Part shown: in pieces, positions 9,131 to 17,723 of the stretch
Layout of the letters: the number at the start of each line of letters is the position of its first letter
Numbering within the stretch: position 1 is the stretch's first letter
Assembly: GCA_024682215.1 (NCBI GenBank)
Contig: JAIKZM010000099.1
Span: 1-64,000 of the forward strand
DNA length: 64,000 nucleotides
Direction: 5' to 3'
From: Saccharofermentans sp.
Lineage (GTDB): Bacteria; Bacillota; Clostridia; Saccharofermentanales; Saccharofermentanaceae
The notes under the pieces: generated by a model
The model's database searches: none
What the model was told of the DNA's origin: nothing
What the model saw: only the letters and a program-made list of their open reading frames with translations
Program-made: the position numbers and the translations under genes

Positions 9131-11433
9131 TTGATCACCACCGTTCCGTTAAGTCCGTCCACTTCGACGGTGTCGCCCGTCTTGAGGACTGTCGTCGCGT
9201 TGCCGCAGCCCACGACCGCGGGGATCCCAAACTCCCTGGCGACGATCGCGGCGTGCGAAAGAGGCGCGCCGATATCAGTAATTATAGCGGAAACTTTCGG
9301 AAATACTCTTGTCCAGCCGATATTGGTTGCGCTTGTTACAAGGATCTCGCCTGTCTCGATCGTGTCGATCAGGTCGATGCTCTCTATCACGCGGACCTTA
9401 CCGGTGACCTTGCCCGCTGCGCCCGGGAAGCCTTTTACGTCGGAAGAAACGGTGACGCCGCTGCCGCTGCAGTAGAAGTCGTTTCTGCGGGCAGGATCGC
9501 TGATCCATTCGTCCGGGTCGAATCTACCGATGATTATGTTCGGGTAAGCGGGGCGCGAGAGATATCTTTCGTAATTAGCCTTTCGGGCGGGAATGACGGC
9601 GGTCACCGAAGTGTCACCGCCTGCAAGGGCGACAGCTTCCCTGATATAGAGCATGAAAACATCGTCGCCGAGGTTGTTCACGCGCCCGAGTGCGAGGAGC
9701 CATTCGCGGAGGACACACATGCACCAGACGCCCTTTGCGCGGATCTCTTCGCGAAAAGCGTTCGCTTCGCGGAAGTCTTCGATCATCTTGCGGACGCGCT
9801 TTGCTTTGCCGGGATTCTCTCTGCAATAAGCCTCAAGCGTTTTCCCGAATTCGCGCTCGCTCTTTGCTTTCAGATTGTGTGCGCTTATGCCCTGTGTCTT
9901 ATAATCTTCGATCGCCTTTGCAAGGTAATCGGGGTCTTCAAACGGATGCTTTTCGCTCAGCTCCATCTCGTTTACCGAGCGCTGTCCGCAAGTGTTCATG
10001 AACTCTTCTTCAGTGATCTTTCCATCGATCACGTCTTCCAGAAAAAGCAGCGGCTTCATGCTCTCTATGATGCCCAGACAGCCGCCCAGAAGGGCTTTCG
10101 CGGTCTCTTCGCCAGTGAGCTTTTCGAGCTTGCCGCGCGTATTGAAAAGCGGGACCATCTTCATTCCGCTCGATGCCATGATGGCGCTCAGGCCGTCAAC
10201 GAGCTTGGGAATGAGCACGCTGCCGCCGTATCTGTACAGTTTTTCGTTCGTATCAAGAGACCTGATCTCGCTTATGAGACCTCTCGAGATCTCGGGAAGG
10301 GTGCGCACCATTTCAAGCTTCTGCGCTTTGCTCATCTTGGACTTAATGCCCTTTGCATGGCCGCCTGTGAGGAGCTTCCAAAGATTCTTTTTGAACTTCT
10401 TTCTGTCGAAAGGGAATATGGGAACGGTCTTTCCGGAAGGGAGGTTTCCGACCAGGTCTTTGACCGCGTCATAGGCTTTTGCCTCTTTCATGCCCATCGC
10501 GATGAGCATCGAGCAGAGGACGCTGACGTTCATGTATGCCTGACCGTCGACGGCGTCGAGCCAGCATGGAAGATACAGCACGGTATTGATCTCTTCGAGA
10601 ACGCTGAAGGTGACGGGAGTCAGAGGCTTCATGAAGATCTCGCCGACGTTTGTCTTGGTGAGAAGAAAGTCGCCCGATCTGCTTCCGTTGATCAGGTAGC
10701 CGGCCGGATCGAAACGCTTGAGCGTGGTTACCGGACGCGCCTGCAGGATATAGAGTCTTCCGCCTGATACCGCCCACTCGATGTCGGTTTCGCAGCCGTA
10801 TTCAGATCTTATCCTGCACGCATATTTATAAAGACTGCGGGCATGCTTCTTCATTGCATCGCTTCCGGAATAGCTGTATCTGATGGTGTTTATCCTGAAT
10901 TCCGAGGCGTTCTTCTGACCGGATACGAGTGCCTCGCCTTCGCCTTCGACGAAGTTTCCGACCATCTCGCGGCTGCTTCCGGTGATTGCGTCTGCAGTGA
11001 ATAAAACGCCTGCATATTCAGGCTTTACGAAACGCTGGATCACTACCGCTATGTCGCTTGCTGCGGTATTTGTATTTGAAAGATATTCCTTTACGCGCGA
11101 ATTTGAGGCAGAACCCGCAACGGTCCTTACTGCTCCGGGCAGATCTGATCTTGCGACATCGGTAACAGTCTCGTACTGGCCCGCGAAAGAATTGTCCGAG
11201 CCGTCTTCGTTGAGTGCGGATGAACGAACCGCATAGGTGTACTTATCGGATAAAGAAGCGAGAGCATCGCGGATATCATTTTCCTCTGCGCCCGAAAGCG
11301 ATCCTGCGGGAATTACCATGCCTTCGGGGACGGGAAGACCCATCCTTGTCATACGGATCAGTGATGCGCCTTTTCCTCCGCAGAGGGGAAGGACTGAATC
11401 CGGTGTGTTGTCAAAGCTGTATACGGATACCAT
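9127..11433 (-). CDS. PEP-synthase/rifampin-phosphotransferase-like dikinase
   Basis: The N-terminus (about 1-290) is an ATP-grasp pyruvate phosphate dikinase domain with 'GGKGASLIRM' and 'AVRSSALNEDGS...SFAGQYET'. A large helical middle region follows. The C-terminal phospho-histidine domain (about 690-768) has 'GAPLSHAAIVAREFGIPAVVG', with His727 as the phosphate carrier. The PEP/pyruvate-binding barrel of true PEP synthase is missing. The ATP-grasp/middle/His order resembles rifampin phosphotransferase, but at 768 residues it is about 100 shorter, so the phosphate acceptor is open. It starts one base after the tetR stop, in the same operon as nudC. I do not assign resistance from sequence alone. 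Confidence 0.75.
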   Translation of the reverse strand: MVSVYSFDNTPDSVLPLCGGKGASLIRMTRMGLPVPEGMVIPAGSLSGAEENDIRDALASLSDKYTYAVRSSALNEDGSDNSFAGQYETVTDVARSDLPGAVRTVAGSASNSRVKEYLSNTNTAASDIAVVIQRFVKPEYAGVLFTADAITGSSREMVGNFVEGEGEALVSGQKNASEFRINTIRYSYSGSDAMKKHARSLYKYACRIRSEYGCETDIEWAVSGGRLYILQARPVTTLKRFDPAGYLINGSRSGDFLLTKTNVGEIFMKPLTPVTFSVLEEINTVLYLPCWLDAVDGQAYMNVSVLCSMLIAMGMKEAKAYDAVKDLVGNLPSGKTVPIFPFDRKKFKKNLWKLLTGGHAKGIKSKMSKAQKLEMVRTLPEISRGLISEIRSLDTNEKLYRYGGSVLIPKLVDGLSAIMASSGMKMVPLFNTRGKLEKLTGEETAKALLGGCLGIIESMKPLLFLEDVIDGKITEEEFMNTCGQRSVNEMELSEKHPFEDPDYLAKAIEDYKTQGISAHNLKAKSEREFGKTLEAYCRENPGKAKRVRKMIEDFREANAFREEIRAKGVWCMCVLREWLLALGRVNNLGDDVFMLYIREAVALAGGDTSVTAVIPARKANYERYLSRPAYPNIIIGRFDPDEWISDPARRNDFYCSGSGVTVSSDVKGFPGAAGKVTGKVRVIESIDLIDTIETGEILVTSATNIGWTRVFPKVSAIITDIGAPLSHAAIVAREFGIPAVVGCGNATTVLKTGDTVEVDGLNGTVVIK

Positions 11434-11434
11434 G

Positions 11435-12022
11435 TCAGACCTCTATATCAGGCAACAGCAGGTCGATCCGCAAGTTGATGTAATGCTTGAGCTGCCTGTC
11501 TTTGGACAGATCGATCCCCAAGTCTTCCGCGATGTCGTCCTTGCGGTATATGATCAGCTGCATCATGGTGGAAAGCTCGTACGCGATGAGGCGGCACTCC
11601 TTGTCGGTCTTTGTGCCGTTGAAGTGCGCTTTCACATAACCGAAGCTGAATGACTCTTCGGACAGGTCGCGCTCGAAAACGACCAGGCTCGTGATCGCCC
11701 TGGTAAGCTTGTGGTTTTCGACCAGGAACCTGGCAACGAGGTAATGCAGCTTCTTCAGTTTATCTTTGGGAGAAGCCGAGGAATTCACGATCTTTGCCAC
11801 CAGATCATCGTGAAGCGATTCCCTGTATTTCCTGTGGTACACCTCATAGATGAGGTTCTCCCTGGAACCGAAGCAGTAGTTGATCATGGCGGCCTGCATG
11901 CCGGATTCTTCGGCTATCTGCCTTGAAGTGACCTTGAAGGGATCATCGTTCCCCTCGATCAGTTTTGCAGCTGCGGCGATCAGTTTTTCTTTTGTTATCT
12001 CTGTCTTAACTTCCTTTTGCAT
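11435..12022 (-). CDS. TetR-family transcriptional regulator
   Basis: The N-terminal helix-turn-helix is recognisable in 'KLIAAAAKLIEGNDDPFKVTSRQIAEESG' followed by 'MINYCFGSRENLIYEVY', the usual TetR DNA-binding layout. The remaining ~140 residues are the variable ligand-binding and dimerisation part, whose ligand cannot be predicted. It is the first gene of the operon with the dikinase-like and nudC genes. A perfect 22-bp palindrome lies 14 bases upstream of its start, which suggests autorepression of the whole operon. A GAGGA ribosome site precedes the ATG. Confidence 0.9.
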   Translation of the reverse strand: MQKEVKTEITKEKLIAAAAKLIEGNDDPFKVTSRQIAEESGMQAAMINYCFGSRENLIYEVYHRKYRESLHDDLVAKIVNSSASPKDKLKKLHYLVARFLVENHKLTRAITSLVVFERDLSEESFSFGYVKAHFNGTKTDKECRLIAYELSTMMQLIIYRKDDIAEDLGIDLSKDRQLKHYINLRIDLLLPDIEV

Positions 12023-12036
12023 AAGTGCCGTCCTCG

Positions 12037-12058
12037 ATTATTAAACATGTTTAATAAT
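12037..12058. promoter_or_regulatory. Perfect 22-bp palindrome, likely TetR-family operator
   Basis: The half-site ATTATTAAACA is followed directly by its exact reverse complement. It lies upstream of the tetR start and overlaps AT-rich -10-like sequence on the minus strand. The size and place are as expected for a TetR homodimer site repressing its own operon. Confidence 0.8.
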
Positions 12059-12102
12059 AAGGTAACACCGTGGAAGCCCTGTGTCAACGGCAGGAAGCTT
12101 TA

Positions 12103-13209
12103 TCAGTAGAAATAGGATGCCTTGAAAAAGACTACCGAGATCACAAAACTCGATAATGCGGAGACTATGGCCAGGAACGTGATGAACTTCGGATTCAGGT
12201 CATAGAGCATCGTAAATGCAGGGAACATGCCCATATAGTATCTGTAGAAACTCCTTGTCGGAGCGCTGGTATTGGGATCGTGTATCGTTGACGAAAAGAT
12301 GATGATCGACATGAGCAGGATCAGAACAGATACGACCGAAACGGCATCGGGCTTTTTGAGTTTTTTGAACTCCTTGATGCACAGAAAAATAAAGAAAAGT
12401 GAAATGAACAGCGTCAGGAGCTCGTTGATCCTGAAGAGTGTCAGGGTATATATATCGAACTCGTAAGTGTCGGTAAAGATCATCTTAAAGCTCGTCAGAT
12501 ACGTGTTGATGACGTTCGAGCGGACCTTGAGCCAGTTTGAAAACTGACAGTCAACGAAGATCTTCCAGTTTCCGAAATGTATCTGCAGATAAATGGGATA
12601 GAGCACGCTTATAAGTGTAGCGGGAACGTATGCGAGGATGATGTCAAGAAACCTGTTCTCTTTCCTGAACCATCTGATGACCATTCCGGCAAATATCGCG
12701 AAGAAGACGATCGAACCGGTGTTTCTCGTAAAAACGGAAAGGCCGATAATGATGCCCATAAGCCACGGGTATTTGTTCTTCATGAACAGATAGAAGGCAA
12801 AGAGGGTCAGGAAGAAGAAAATACTCTCGGTATAGCAGATAAGCGAAAAGTAAGCGACCGGAGAGAATGAAAAGATAAACAGGACCGTCTGTGAGTTCTC
12901 ACTCTTATATTCTTCCATTACCTTTTTGATGAGAACCATGGAAAAGAAGAAGCATACCTGATTGATGACGAGCAGTCCGTACCCGGTAAAGAATCGGATG
13001 ATCAGGGGGATCATCGGGAAGAAGGCCGTGAGGTACTGCTGCGAGTAGCCTTCGTTTGCGATCTGGGTATACAGATGGCTGTCGAAGAAGTCGGTGAGCA
13101 GACTGAAGGGATTGCCGGCCAGTAAAAATATCAGCAGGAAACCGATACGGGATATGAGAAAAAGGAGTATTACATCGGAATACTTTTTGAATATGTTGTC
13201 TTTCTTCAC
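12103..13209 (-). CDS. PIG-V-like mannosyltransferase family membrane protein
   Basis: This polytopic protein has about ten hydrophobic segments. It resembles bacterial members of the PIG-V (GPI mannosyltransferase 2-like) GT-C family: 'FFDSHLYTQIANEGY' in the first external loop, 'FFPMIPLIIRF', 'SPVAYFSLICYTESIFFFL' and 'TRNTGSIVFF'. Such enzymes use polyprenyl-phosphate sugars; the acceptor is unknown. The ORF track starts at a TTG (13239), but AAGGAG eight bases before the GTG at 13209 points to the shorter 368-residue product used here. It lies 42 bases after the lipase-like gene on the same strand and is probably cotranscribed with it. Confidence 0.75.
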   Translation of the reverse strand: MKKDNIFKKYSDVILLFLISRIGFLLIFLLAGNPFSLLTDFFDSHLYTQIANEGYSQQYLTAFFPMIPLIIRFFTGYGLLVINQVCFFFSMVLIKKVMEEYKSENSQTVLFIFSFSPVAYFSLICYTESIFFFLTLFAFYLFMKNKYPWLMGIIIGLSVFTRNTGSIVFFAIFAGMVIRWFRKENRFLDIILAYVPATLISVLYPIYLQIHFGNWKIFVDCQFSNWLKVRSNVINTYLTSFKMIFTDTYEFDIYTLTLFRINELLTLFISLFFIFLCIKEFKKLKKPDAVSVVSVLILLMSIIIFSSTIHDPNTSAPTRSFYRYYMGMFPAFTMLYDLNPKFITFLAIVSALSSFVISVVFFKASYFY

Positions 13210-13251
13210 AGATGCAGCTCCTTGGACGGTTTTGACCAATTATATCATTGT

Positions 13252-14076
13252 TCAGTATCCCATTTCCTTAAGTTCGTTTACGACCTCCACATAGAAAGGC
13301 ACGATGTCGCTGACCTCGGTGTCTGAAGAAGGGGCGCGCTTTGTAAATCTCCTTCGCCTGATATCCACGACGTCGGCATGCGAAATGCCGCGCTTTCTGG
13401 TCGAAGTGCGTACTCCTCTGAAATTTTCCCAGCGCATTGAATCAGTGGAGACGAGGCCGTCATTGTCGCCGTCGAACCTGGTTACGACCGGATTGGTAAT
13501 ACAGAATATCGAATCCGAAAAAGCGCCTTTGACCTTGAAGCCAAAGCTTTGGCAAAGGATGCCGGATGGCGCCGGATTGTCGATGTTGAACTGCTCGGCG
13601 GTCTTCGTGGTGAGGATGTCAAAGCAGGCGTAGCAGTCGGGGTGCCTGTCACCCAGGATCCACATCCAGATGTCTGTGCCTTTTGCGGCGGCTTTCACCA
13701 TCCACTTAGGAGCTTTCATTAAGAAGTCAACGGTCTTGGAGCCGTGGTGCGGTGTATCTATCGTGGTGATTGAGGCGATCTTGTCAGCATAACCGTGACT
13801 TGCGAGCCACCTTGATTCGAGGCCGCCCTTGGAATGCGCAAGGATATTGACCTTCGGTGCCCCCGTGATCCTCAGGACCTCATCGAGGCTCTTGGCAACG
13901 TTCATGGCATTGGCTTCGACCGAGCCTACCGCATCCTGATGCCCGAAATAAACATCTGCCCCGCGGGATCTCAGCGCATTCGGGATCCTGCCCCAGTAGC
14001 ACAGGTGTTTCCTGTCACGGAAGCCCATCCCGTGCACCATCAATAACGGATACTTTAAACAGCAATCGTCGCTCAT
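13252..14076 (-). CDS. Lipase-like alpha/beta hydrolase
   Basis: The protein starts with an oxyanion-hole motif 'LMVHGMGF' (about 12-19). A nucleophile elbow 'ILAHSKGGLES' gives the likely catalytic Ser82, and 'TIDTPHHGS' follows near 117. These match the triacylglycerol lipase / PGAP1-like esterase group. Candidate acid and His partners lie in 'RFDGDNDGLVS' and 'GISHADVVD'. There is no signal peptide, so it is probably cytoplasmic or released by an unknown route. Its substrate is unknown. AAGGGGAG precedes the start, and a strong promoter with palindromes lies upstream. Confidence 0.82.
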   Translation of the reverse strand: MSDDCCLKYPLLMVHGMGFRDRKHLCYWGRIPNALRSRGADVYFGHQDAVGSVEANAMNVAKSLDEVLRITGAPKVNILAHSKGGLESRWLASHGYADKIASITTIDTPHHGSKTVDFLMKAPKWMVKAAAKGTDIWMWILGDRHPDCYACFDILTTKTAEQFNIDNPAPSGILCQSFGFKVKGAFSDSIFCITNPVVTRFDGDNDGLVSTDSMRWENFRGVRTSTRKRGISHADVVDIRRRRFTKRAPSSDTEVSDIVPFYVEVVNELKEMGY

Positions 14077-14113
14077 AAGATAATCTCCCCTTAGGTTTCC
14101 GGCCTATATGGGG

Positions 14114-14142
14114 AGAATAGCATGCTATTGCACAATGTTCAA
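14114..14142 (-). promoter_or_regulatory. Promoter with overlapping palindromes upstream of the lipase-like gene
   Basis: On the minus strand TTGAAC (14142-14137), a 17-bp spacer and TATTCT (14119-14114) form a good promoter. A perfect 14-bp palindrome AATAGCATGCTATT (14116-14129) covers the -10. An imperfect one, TTGCACAATGTTCAA (14128-14142), covers the -35. These are candidate regulator sites. Confidence 0.65.
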
Positions 14143-14155
14143 TACTGAATTTTGA

Positions 14156-15355
14156 TTAAGAGCGTTTTTCCTTAGAATTGCCTAAAACTTTCAAAGCCAC
14201 GAACGCGATCACCAGACCGGCAGTTGTCACCGCGAGGCTCACGATGAGCATGAAGTGGGGGCCTTTGATGTCGAGCAGGCGCCCGCAGATGAGGCTTGAG
14301 AAAACGCCGCCAAGAGTGATGGAGCAGTTGATGTAAGCCTGGCCTTTGACCTGGTCGAGCCTAGCCATCGTCTGATTAACAAAGTAGGCGCCGGCGGGAA
14401 TGAAGACTGCGTAAGCGAACATCTGCATCGCCTGGCTGATATAGACCACGGTCATGTTGGGCGCAACGAGCATCAGCAAAGTCTTGATGAGGAAGGCCGT
14501 TGCCGAGATCAGCAGGAGGTTCTTGACGGTGATCTTCTTCATGATCTTGTCGATCAGAGCCATGGTGGGGAGCTCCAAAAGGGCTGCGATGAAGACCGCG
14601 GTTCCCATGGATGCTTCGGTTCCGCCAAGGGGCGTTATTATCTGGATCATGTAGTCGTTGATGGCATTGTGCGCGAAAAAGAAGCACACACCCGCTACAA
14701 CGAAGAGCATGAAGGCGGGATATGTTTTTGTGAATACAAGAAGATTGTTGTGGGCGACCTCATTTGCGGAAGATGAAGTCTGCGAAGGGACTTCCGGCTT
14801 TTTGAAGAAGTAGAGCACTATGAGCGCGACCGTAAGGAATATGATGTCCAATATCATGAGGATGTTGACGCCGAACCTGCCGATCGCCATGCCGGTGAAG
14901 ACGGAAACGACGGCGAAACCGCATGAGCCCAGGCCTCTTGCGAGTCCGTAGTAGATGTGGCAGCCCGCTGCCTCATACTCGAAATACATTGCCGTGATTA
15001 TCGGCTGGTACACCATCTGAACCATGTAGATCAGTGCGAAGATGATGAATATCACGACGATCCCGCTCTTGATGAGGAGCAGAAGTACTGATCCGATAAG
15101 GAGCAGGGCCGTCGACGCCATGGAGACATTGCGGTTCGTGAGCTTTCCCTGTTTATCGATGAGGCCTGCGACGAACGGCTGAAATATTACCGAAAGGATG
15201 TTGGCGAGAGCGAGCGTTATGCCGATGAGAGTGTTCGAGAAGCCCTTTTCGAGCAGAAAGACAGACGCGTAAGCGTGGATCCCGCTGTACACGGCGAAGT
15301 AGGTCGCGTTTATGATGATGTATCTGAGTGTCCAGAATCTTCCTGTCTTGGTCAT
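14156..15355 (-). CDS. MFS transporter (LacY/nucleoside-symporter-like)
   Basis: The 399-residue protein has twelve predicted membrane segments in two halves. The major-facilitator loop after helix 2 is recognisable ('PFVAGLIDKQGKLTNR'). The overall layout ('YAVYSGIHAYASVFLLEKGF', then a long central loop around 200) resembles the LacY-like/MFS_1-like group. The substrate cannot be assigned from sequence. A perfect TATAAT ends six bases before its ATG and no ribosome site is present, so the mRNA is probably leaderless. It is divergent from loaP. Confidence 0.8.
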   Translation of the reverse strand: MTKTGRFWTLRYIIINATYFAVYSGIHAYASVFLLEKGFSNTLIGITLALANILSVIFQPFVAGLIDKQGKLTNRNVSMASTALLLIGSVLLLLIKSGIVVIFIIFALIYMVQMVYQPIITAMYFEYEAAGCHIYYGLARGLGSCGFAVVSVFTGMAIGRFGVNILMILDIIFLTVALIVLYFFKKPEVPSQTSSSANEVAHNNLLVFTKTYPAFMLFVVAGVCFFFAHNAINDYMIQIITPLGGTEASMGTAVFIAALLELPTMALIDKIMKKITVKNLLLISATAFLIKTLLMLVAPNMTVVYISQAMQMFAYAVFIPAGAYFVNQTMARLDQVKGQAYINCSITLGGVFSSLICGRLLDIKGPHFMLIVSLAVTTAGLVIAFVALKVLGNSKEKRS

Positions 15356-15361
15356 TGGCTG

Positions 15362-15367
15362 ATTATA
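15362..15367 (-). promoter_or_regulatory. -10 box of the MFS gene (leaderless type)
   Basis: TATAAT on the minus strand ends exactly six bases before the ATG at 15355. TTGCAA is present further upstream, but with a 21-bp spacer, so the -35 is uncertain. Confidence 0.6.
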
Positions 15368-15431
15368 CTATTTCATCTCCCGGAAGTGTTGCAAAAAGAC
15401 CTGAAAAATGTACAGTTTCAGATGCCGTGTA

Positions 15432-15440
15432 TGCTAAAAT
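15432..15440 (+). promoter_or_regulatory. Extended -10 promoter of loaP
   Basis: TGC-TAAAAT ends nine bases before the loaP ATG, with no Shine-Dalgarno sequence between. The mRNA would have a leader of only about three bases. Confidence 0.55.
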
Positions 15441-15449
15441 TGTTGCGAT

Positions 15450-16007
15450 ATGGATCAGACAGAGATAAAGACAGACGGCAATAACGGACAGGTCTGGGTG
15501 GTCGCCCAGGTCAATGTCGGCAAAGAGGATGAGATCAGGAAGACATGCGAAGACATGGTCTCCCGGGATATCCTCGAGGATGTTTTCGTGCCCAAACACG
15601 TAAGGCTCAAGAAGTACAAGAGCGAGTGGAGAAGGGAGACGAGGCCGCTTTATTCCGGTTATGTCTTTATGGTCACAAAAGATCCGAAGGCCCTCGAAAA
15701 AGCACTCATTAAAGTGCCCGGCAGACACCGTCTTCTCAAGGCTGACGATGTCATCCTGACCGTCAGCGATGAGGAAAGAGCCTTCATCAACAGGATCGCG
15801 GGACGCGACAATGTCGTTGACATTTCCGTGGGATACAAGGAAGGCGACAGGATCAGGATAGTTTCGGGACCGATGCTGGGCCTTGAGGGAGACATCGTTC
15901 ACGTTGACCGTCACAAACGCCTCGTTACGATAAACATGACACTTTTCGGCCGGTCGGTTAAGACCACGCTCGGCCTTGAGCTTACCTACAAACAGCCTGA
16001 AGAATAG
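15450..16007 (+). CDS. loaP: LoaP, NusG-family antitermination factor
   Basis: LoaP proteins are NusG paralogues that let RNA polymerase read through terminators in long polysaccharide or polyketide operons. The 185-residue protein has an N-terminal NGN domain ('VWVVAQVNVGKEDEI', 'PLYSGYVFMVTKD') and a C-terminal KOW domain ('YKEGDRIRIVSGPMLGLEG'). It is too divergent and badly placed to be housekeeping NusG, which sits with secE and the L11 genes. It precedes the glycan genes at 17724-23600, the usual LoaP setting, so these are its likely target. The start depends on an extended -10 promoter very close to the ATG. Confidence 0.88.
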   Translation: MDQTEIKTDGNNGQVWVVAQVNVGKEDEIRKTCEDMVSRDILEDVFVPKHVRLKKYKSEWRRETRPLYSGYVFMVTKDPKALEKALIKVPGRHRLLKADDVILTVSDEERAFINRIAGRDNVVDISVGYKEGDRIRIVSGPMLGLEGDIVHVDRHKRLVTINMTLFGRSVKTTLGLELTYKQPEE

Positions 16008-16039
16008 CTTTTCGGTATTAATATGTCATATTACGGATT

Positions 16040-16068
16040 CTGAAATGACATATTCCCTAAAGTATACT
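16040..16068 (+). promoter_or_regulatory. Promoter of the triple-repeat membrane protein gene
   Basis: CTGAAA (16040-16045), a 17-bp spacer and TATACT (16063-16068) lie upstream. The -10 ends eight bases before the ATG at 16077 and no ribosome site is present. Confidence 0.6.
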
Positions 16069-16076
16069 GATGGCAT

Positions 16077-17618
16077 ATGGAGAAACGTTTCACTGCCAAG
16101 ACAGACGATAACAGCCTTTCAGAGGCTCCTGACAAAAAGACGAGGATCATCCTTGTCGCTGTCTCATGCGTTCTCATTTTGGGTATCGGAATAGCCGCCG
16201 CCATAGCGATCTCGGCAAAAAAAAATACCGAACCTTCAGACAGTTCTGTAACAGGTGACACCAGGCAGACAAGCACCGCGGATACAACGAATGCGCCTGT
16301 TACAAGATTCGGTGCGGAGTACCCCGAAGGCAGGGTCCCGACTGACTGCATGGCGCTTGAATGGGGACTGCTGCCGGCCGAGATCAAGGTCAGGTTTCCT
16401 GATGTCATGAGCGAAAAGGATTCGAATTCTTCCGAAGAAAAGAACACGGTGAACATAATGTATTCGCGCTCCGCCACCGTCGGAGGTTTTGCGTTTTCCA
16501 AGGTAATGCTCAGCGCCGACAGATCCGGCGGATTATATGCTTTCAGCTATTTTCTCGAAAGCGGAAGGTATTCCGATATACTCGCGGCACTTAACGAAGA
16601 GTACGGAAAACCCGTTTTCAGGAGCGGCGGATCCGCTTACTGGGAACTCGACGGCCAGGTCCTCCTCAATCTGACGTTAAAGAGCGCTGATGATGACGGA
16701 AAGGAATATTCAGTCCTTTGCTACATAAGCACCAAAGAGCCGAAAGCAACGGTAAAACCCGACATGTCGCCTGACATAAAGCTCGGCATGACCACCGACG
16801 ATGCCCGCAAGAAGATCTCCATGATCAAGATCTCCGTTTCGGTCGACGGCACCGAGAGTTACATGTCGGAGAAGAGATATGACTTTTCTTCAGATGCCAA
16901 CCTCGGCAAGTTTGCTGCCGCCAACGCTTCGGCGGTCATACTGAATTTCGATCCGAAGGCTGACCTTGTCTCATATTCGTTCGTCATGAGGGGTGATTAC
17001 CTCTACGAGATCAGGGAAAAGGTTGCCAAAGAATACGGAAACCCCGCGCTCAACAGGGATTACAGTTCTGAATGGAATGTCTGGGACGGCAATGCGGTGA
17101 TCACTGTCACCTACGGCAGGATGACCGGCAGCGGGCGCGGATTTGCTACTGAGATCAAATACAGCATTTCACCTGAAGGGTATAAGGCGCAGGAGTTTGT
17201 CAAGGCCGTCGGAAGGGCCACCCGCAAGGGCACGACATATAAGCAGCTCAAGGACGAGCTCGGGAAATACAGCCCCGCCGAGAAGATAGTCAAGGGCAAA
17301 GGGACCATGTCCATCATGAACAACGACTATGCCGACATCATCATCTTCGGCATGAAGGTCAGATCCGTCGAGATCGAGTTCAGGAAAAACGTGGTCACTG
17401 ACGTTTATTACATTTTCGACGGAAACGCCTATGAGGCGATCAAAAAGAACATCGAATCCAATTACGGCACGGGTGAGAATAAGTACAGTTACAAGGACCG
17501 CATCCACCGCGTCCAGTGGAAGCCGAAGGCCACGGAGAACAACAAGTTCTCGAAGATAATGCTCGATTACGTCAACCTGAAGGTCAATCCGAAGGCCAGA
17601 GTCCACTATTACGACTGA
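16077..17618 (+). CDS. Membrane-anchored protein with three repeated extracellular domains
   Basis: I do not recognise a named family. One membrane segment (about residues 23-46) is followed by a Ser/Thr-rich linker and about 430 extracellular residues. Three internal repeats can be seen. Each has a starting helix, a beta strand ending in a 'LYAFSYFL' or 'LVSYSFVM' type sequence, then 'Y..I...L..EYG.P', a tryptophan and closing strands. The clearest cores are 'LNEEYGKPVF', 'VAKEYGNPAL' and 'IESNYGTGEN'. The gene sits between loaP and the bacillosamine operon, so a role in export or sensing of the glycan is possible, but this is only inference from position. Confidence 0.7.
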   Translation: MEKRFTAKTDDNSLSEAPDKKTRIILVAVSCVLILGIGIAAAIAISAKKNTEPSDSSVTGDTRQTSTADTTNAPVTRFGAEYPEGRVPTDCMALEWGLLPAEIKVRFPDVMSEKDSNSSEEKNTVNIMYSRSATVGGFAFSKVMLSADRSGGLYAFSYFLESGRYSDILAALNEEYGKPVFRSGGSAYWELDGQVLLNLTLKSADDDGKEYSVLCYISTKEPKATVKPDMSPDIKLGMTTDDARKKISMIKISVSVDGTESYMSEKRYDFSSDANLGKFAAANASAVILNFDPKADLVSYSFVMRGDYLYEIREKVAKEYGNPALNRDYSSEWNVWDGNAVITVTYGRMTGSGRGFATEIKYSISPEGYKAQEFVKAVGRATRKGTTYKQLKDELGKYSPAEKIVKGKGTMSIMNNDYADIIIFGMKVRSVEIEFRKNVVTDVYYIFDGNAYEAIKKNIESNYGTGENKYSYKDRIHRVQWKPKATENNKFSKIMLDYVNLKVNPKARVHYYD

Positions 17619-17684
17619 GCCGGGTAACAATGTTACAGGGGGTTACGGGATGCTTTCCGTATATGTTCAGATACCCCGCAAAGG

Positions 17685-17713
17685 TTGCAGTCCGCCCTTT
17701 AATATATTAATAT
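17685..17713 (+). promoter_or_regulatory. Candidate promoter of the bacillosamine-type operon
   Basis: TTGCAG (17685-17690), a 17-bp spacer and TAATAT (17708-17713) end ten bases before the ATG at 17724. A short CAGGAT just before the ATG may act as a weak ribosome site. The upstream spacer also holds GTAAC-AAT-GTTAC (17626-17638 region). A longer leader from an upstream promoter, as LoaP would need, cannot be excluded. Confidence 0.5.
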
Positions 17714-17723
17714 ATGCAGGATT

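Noticed and set aside
9079-10767. A 562-residue plus-strand ORF opposite the dikinase-like gene
   Set aside because: It lies antisense to a well-supported gene, has no ribosome site or recognisable motif, and its Asp/Arg/His-heavy composition is typical of a reverse-strand shadow.
9127-11433. Rifampin resistance gene
   Set aside because: Domain order fits, but the protein is shorter and the drug-binding region cannot be confirmed by eye.
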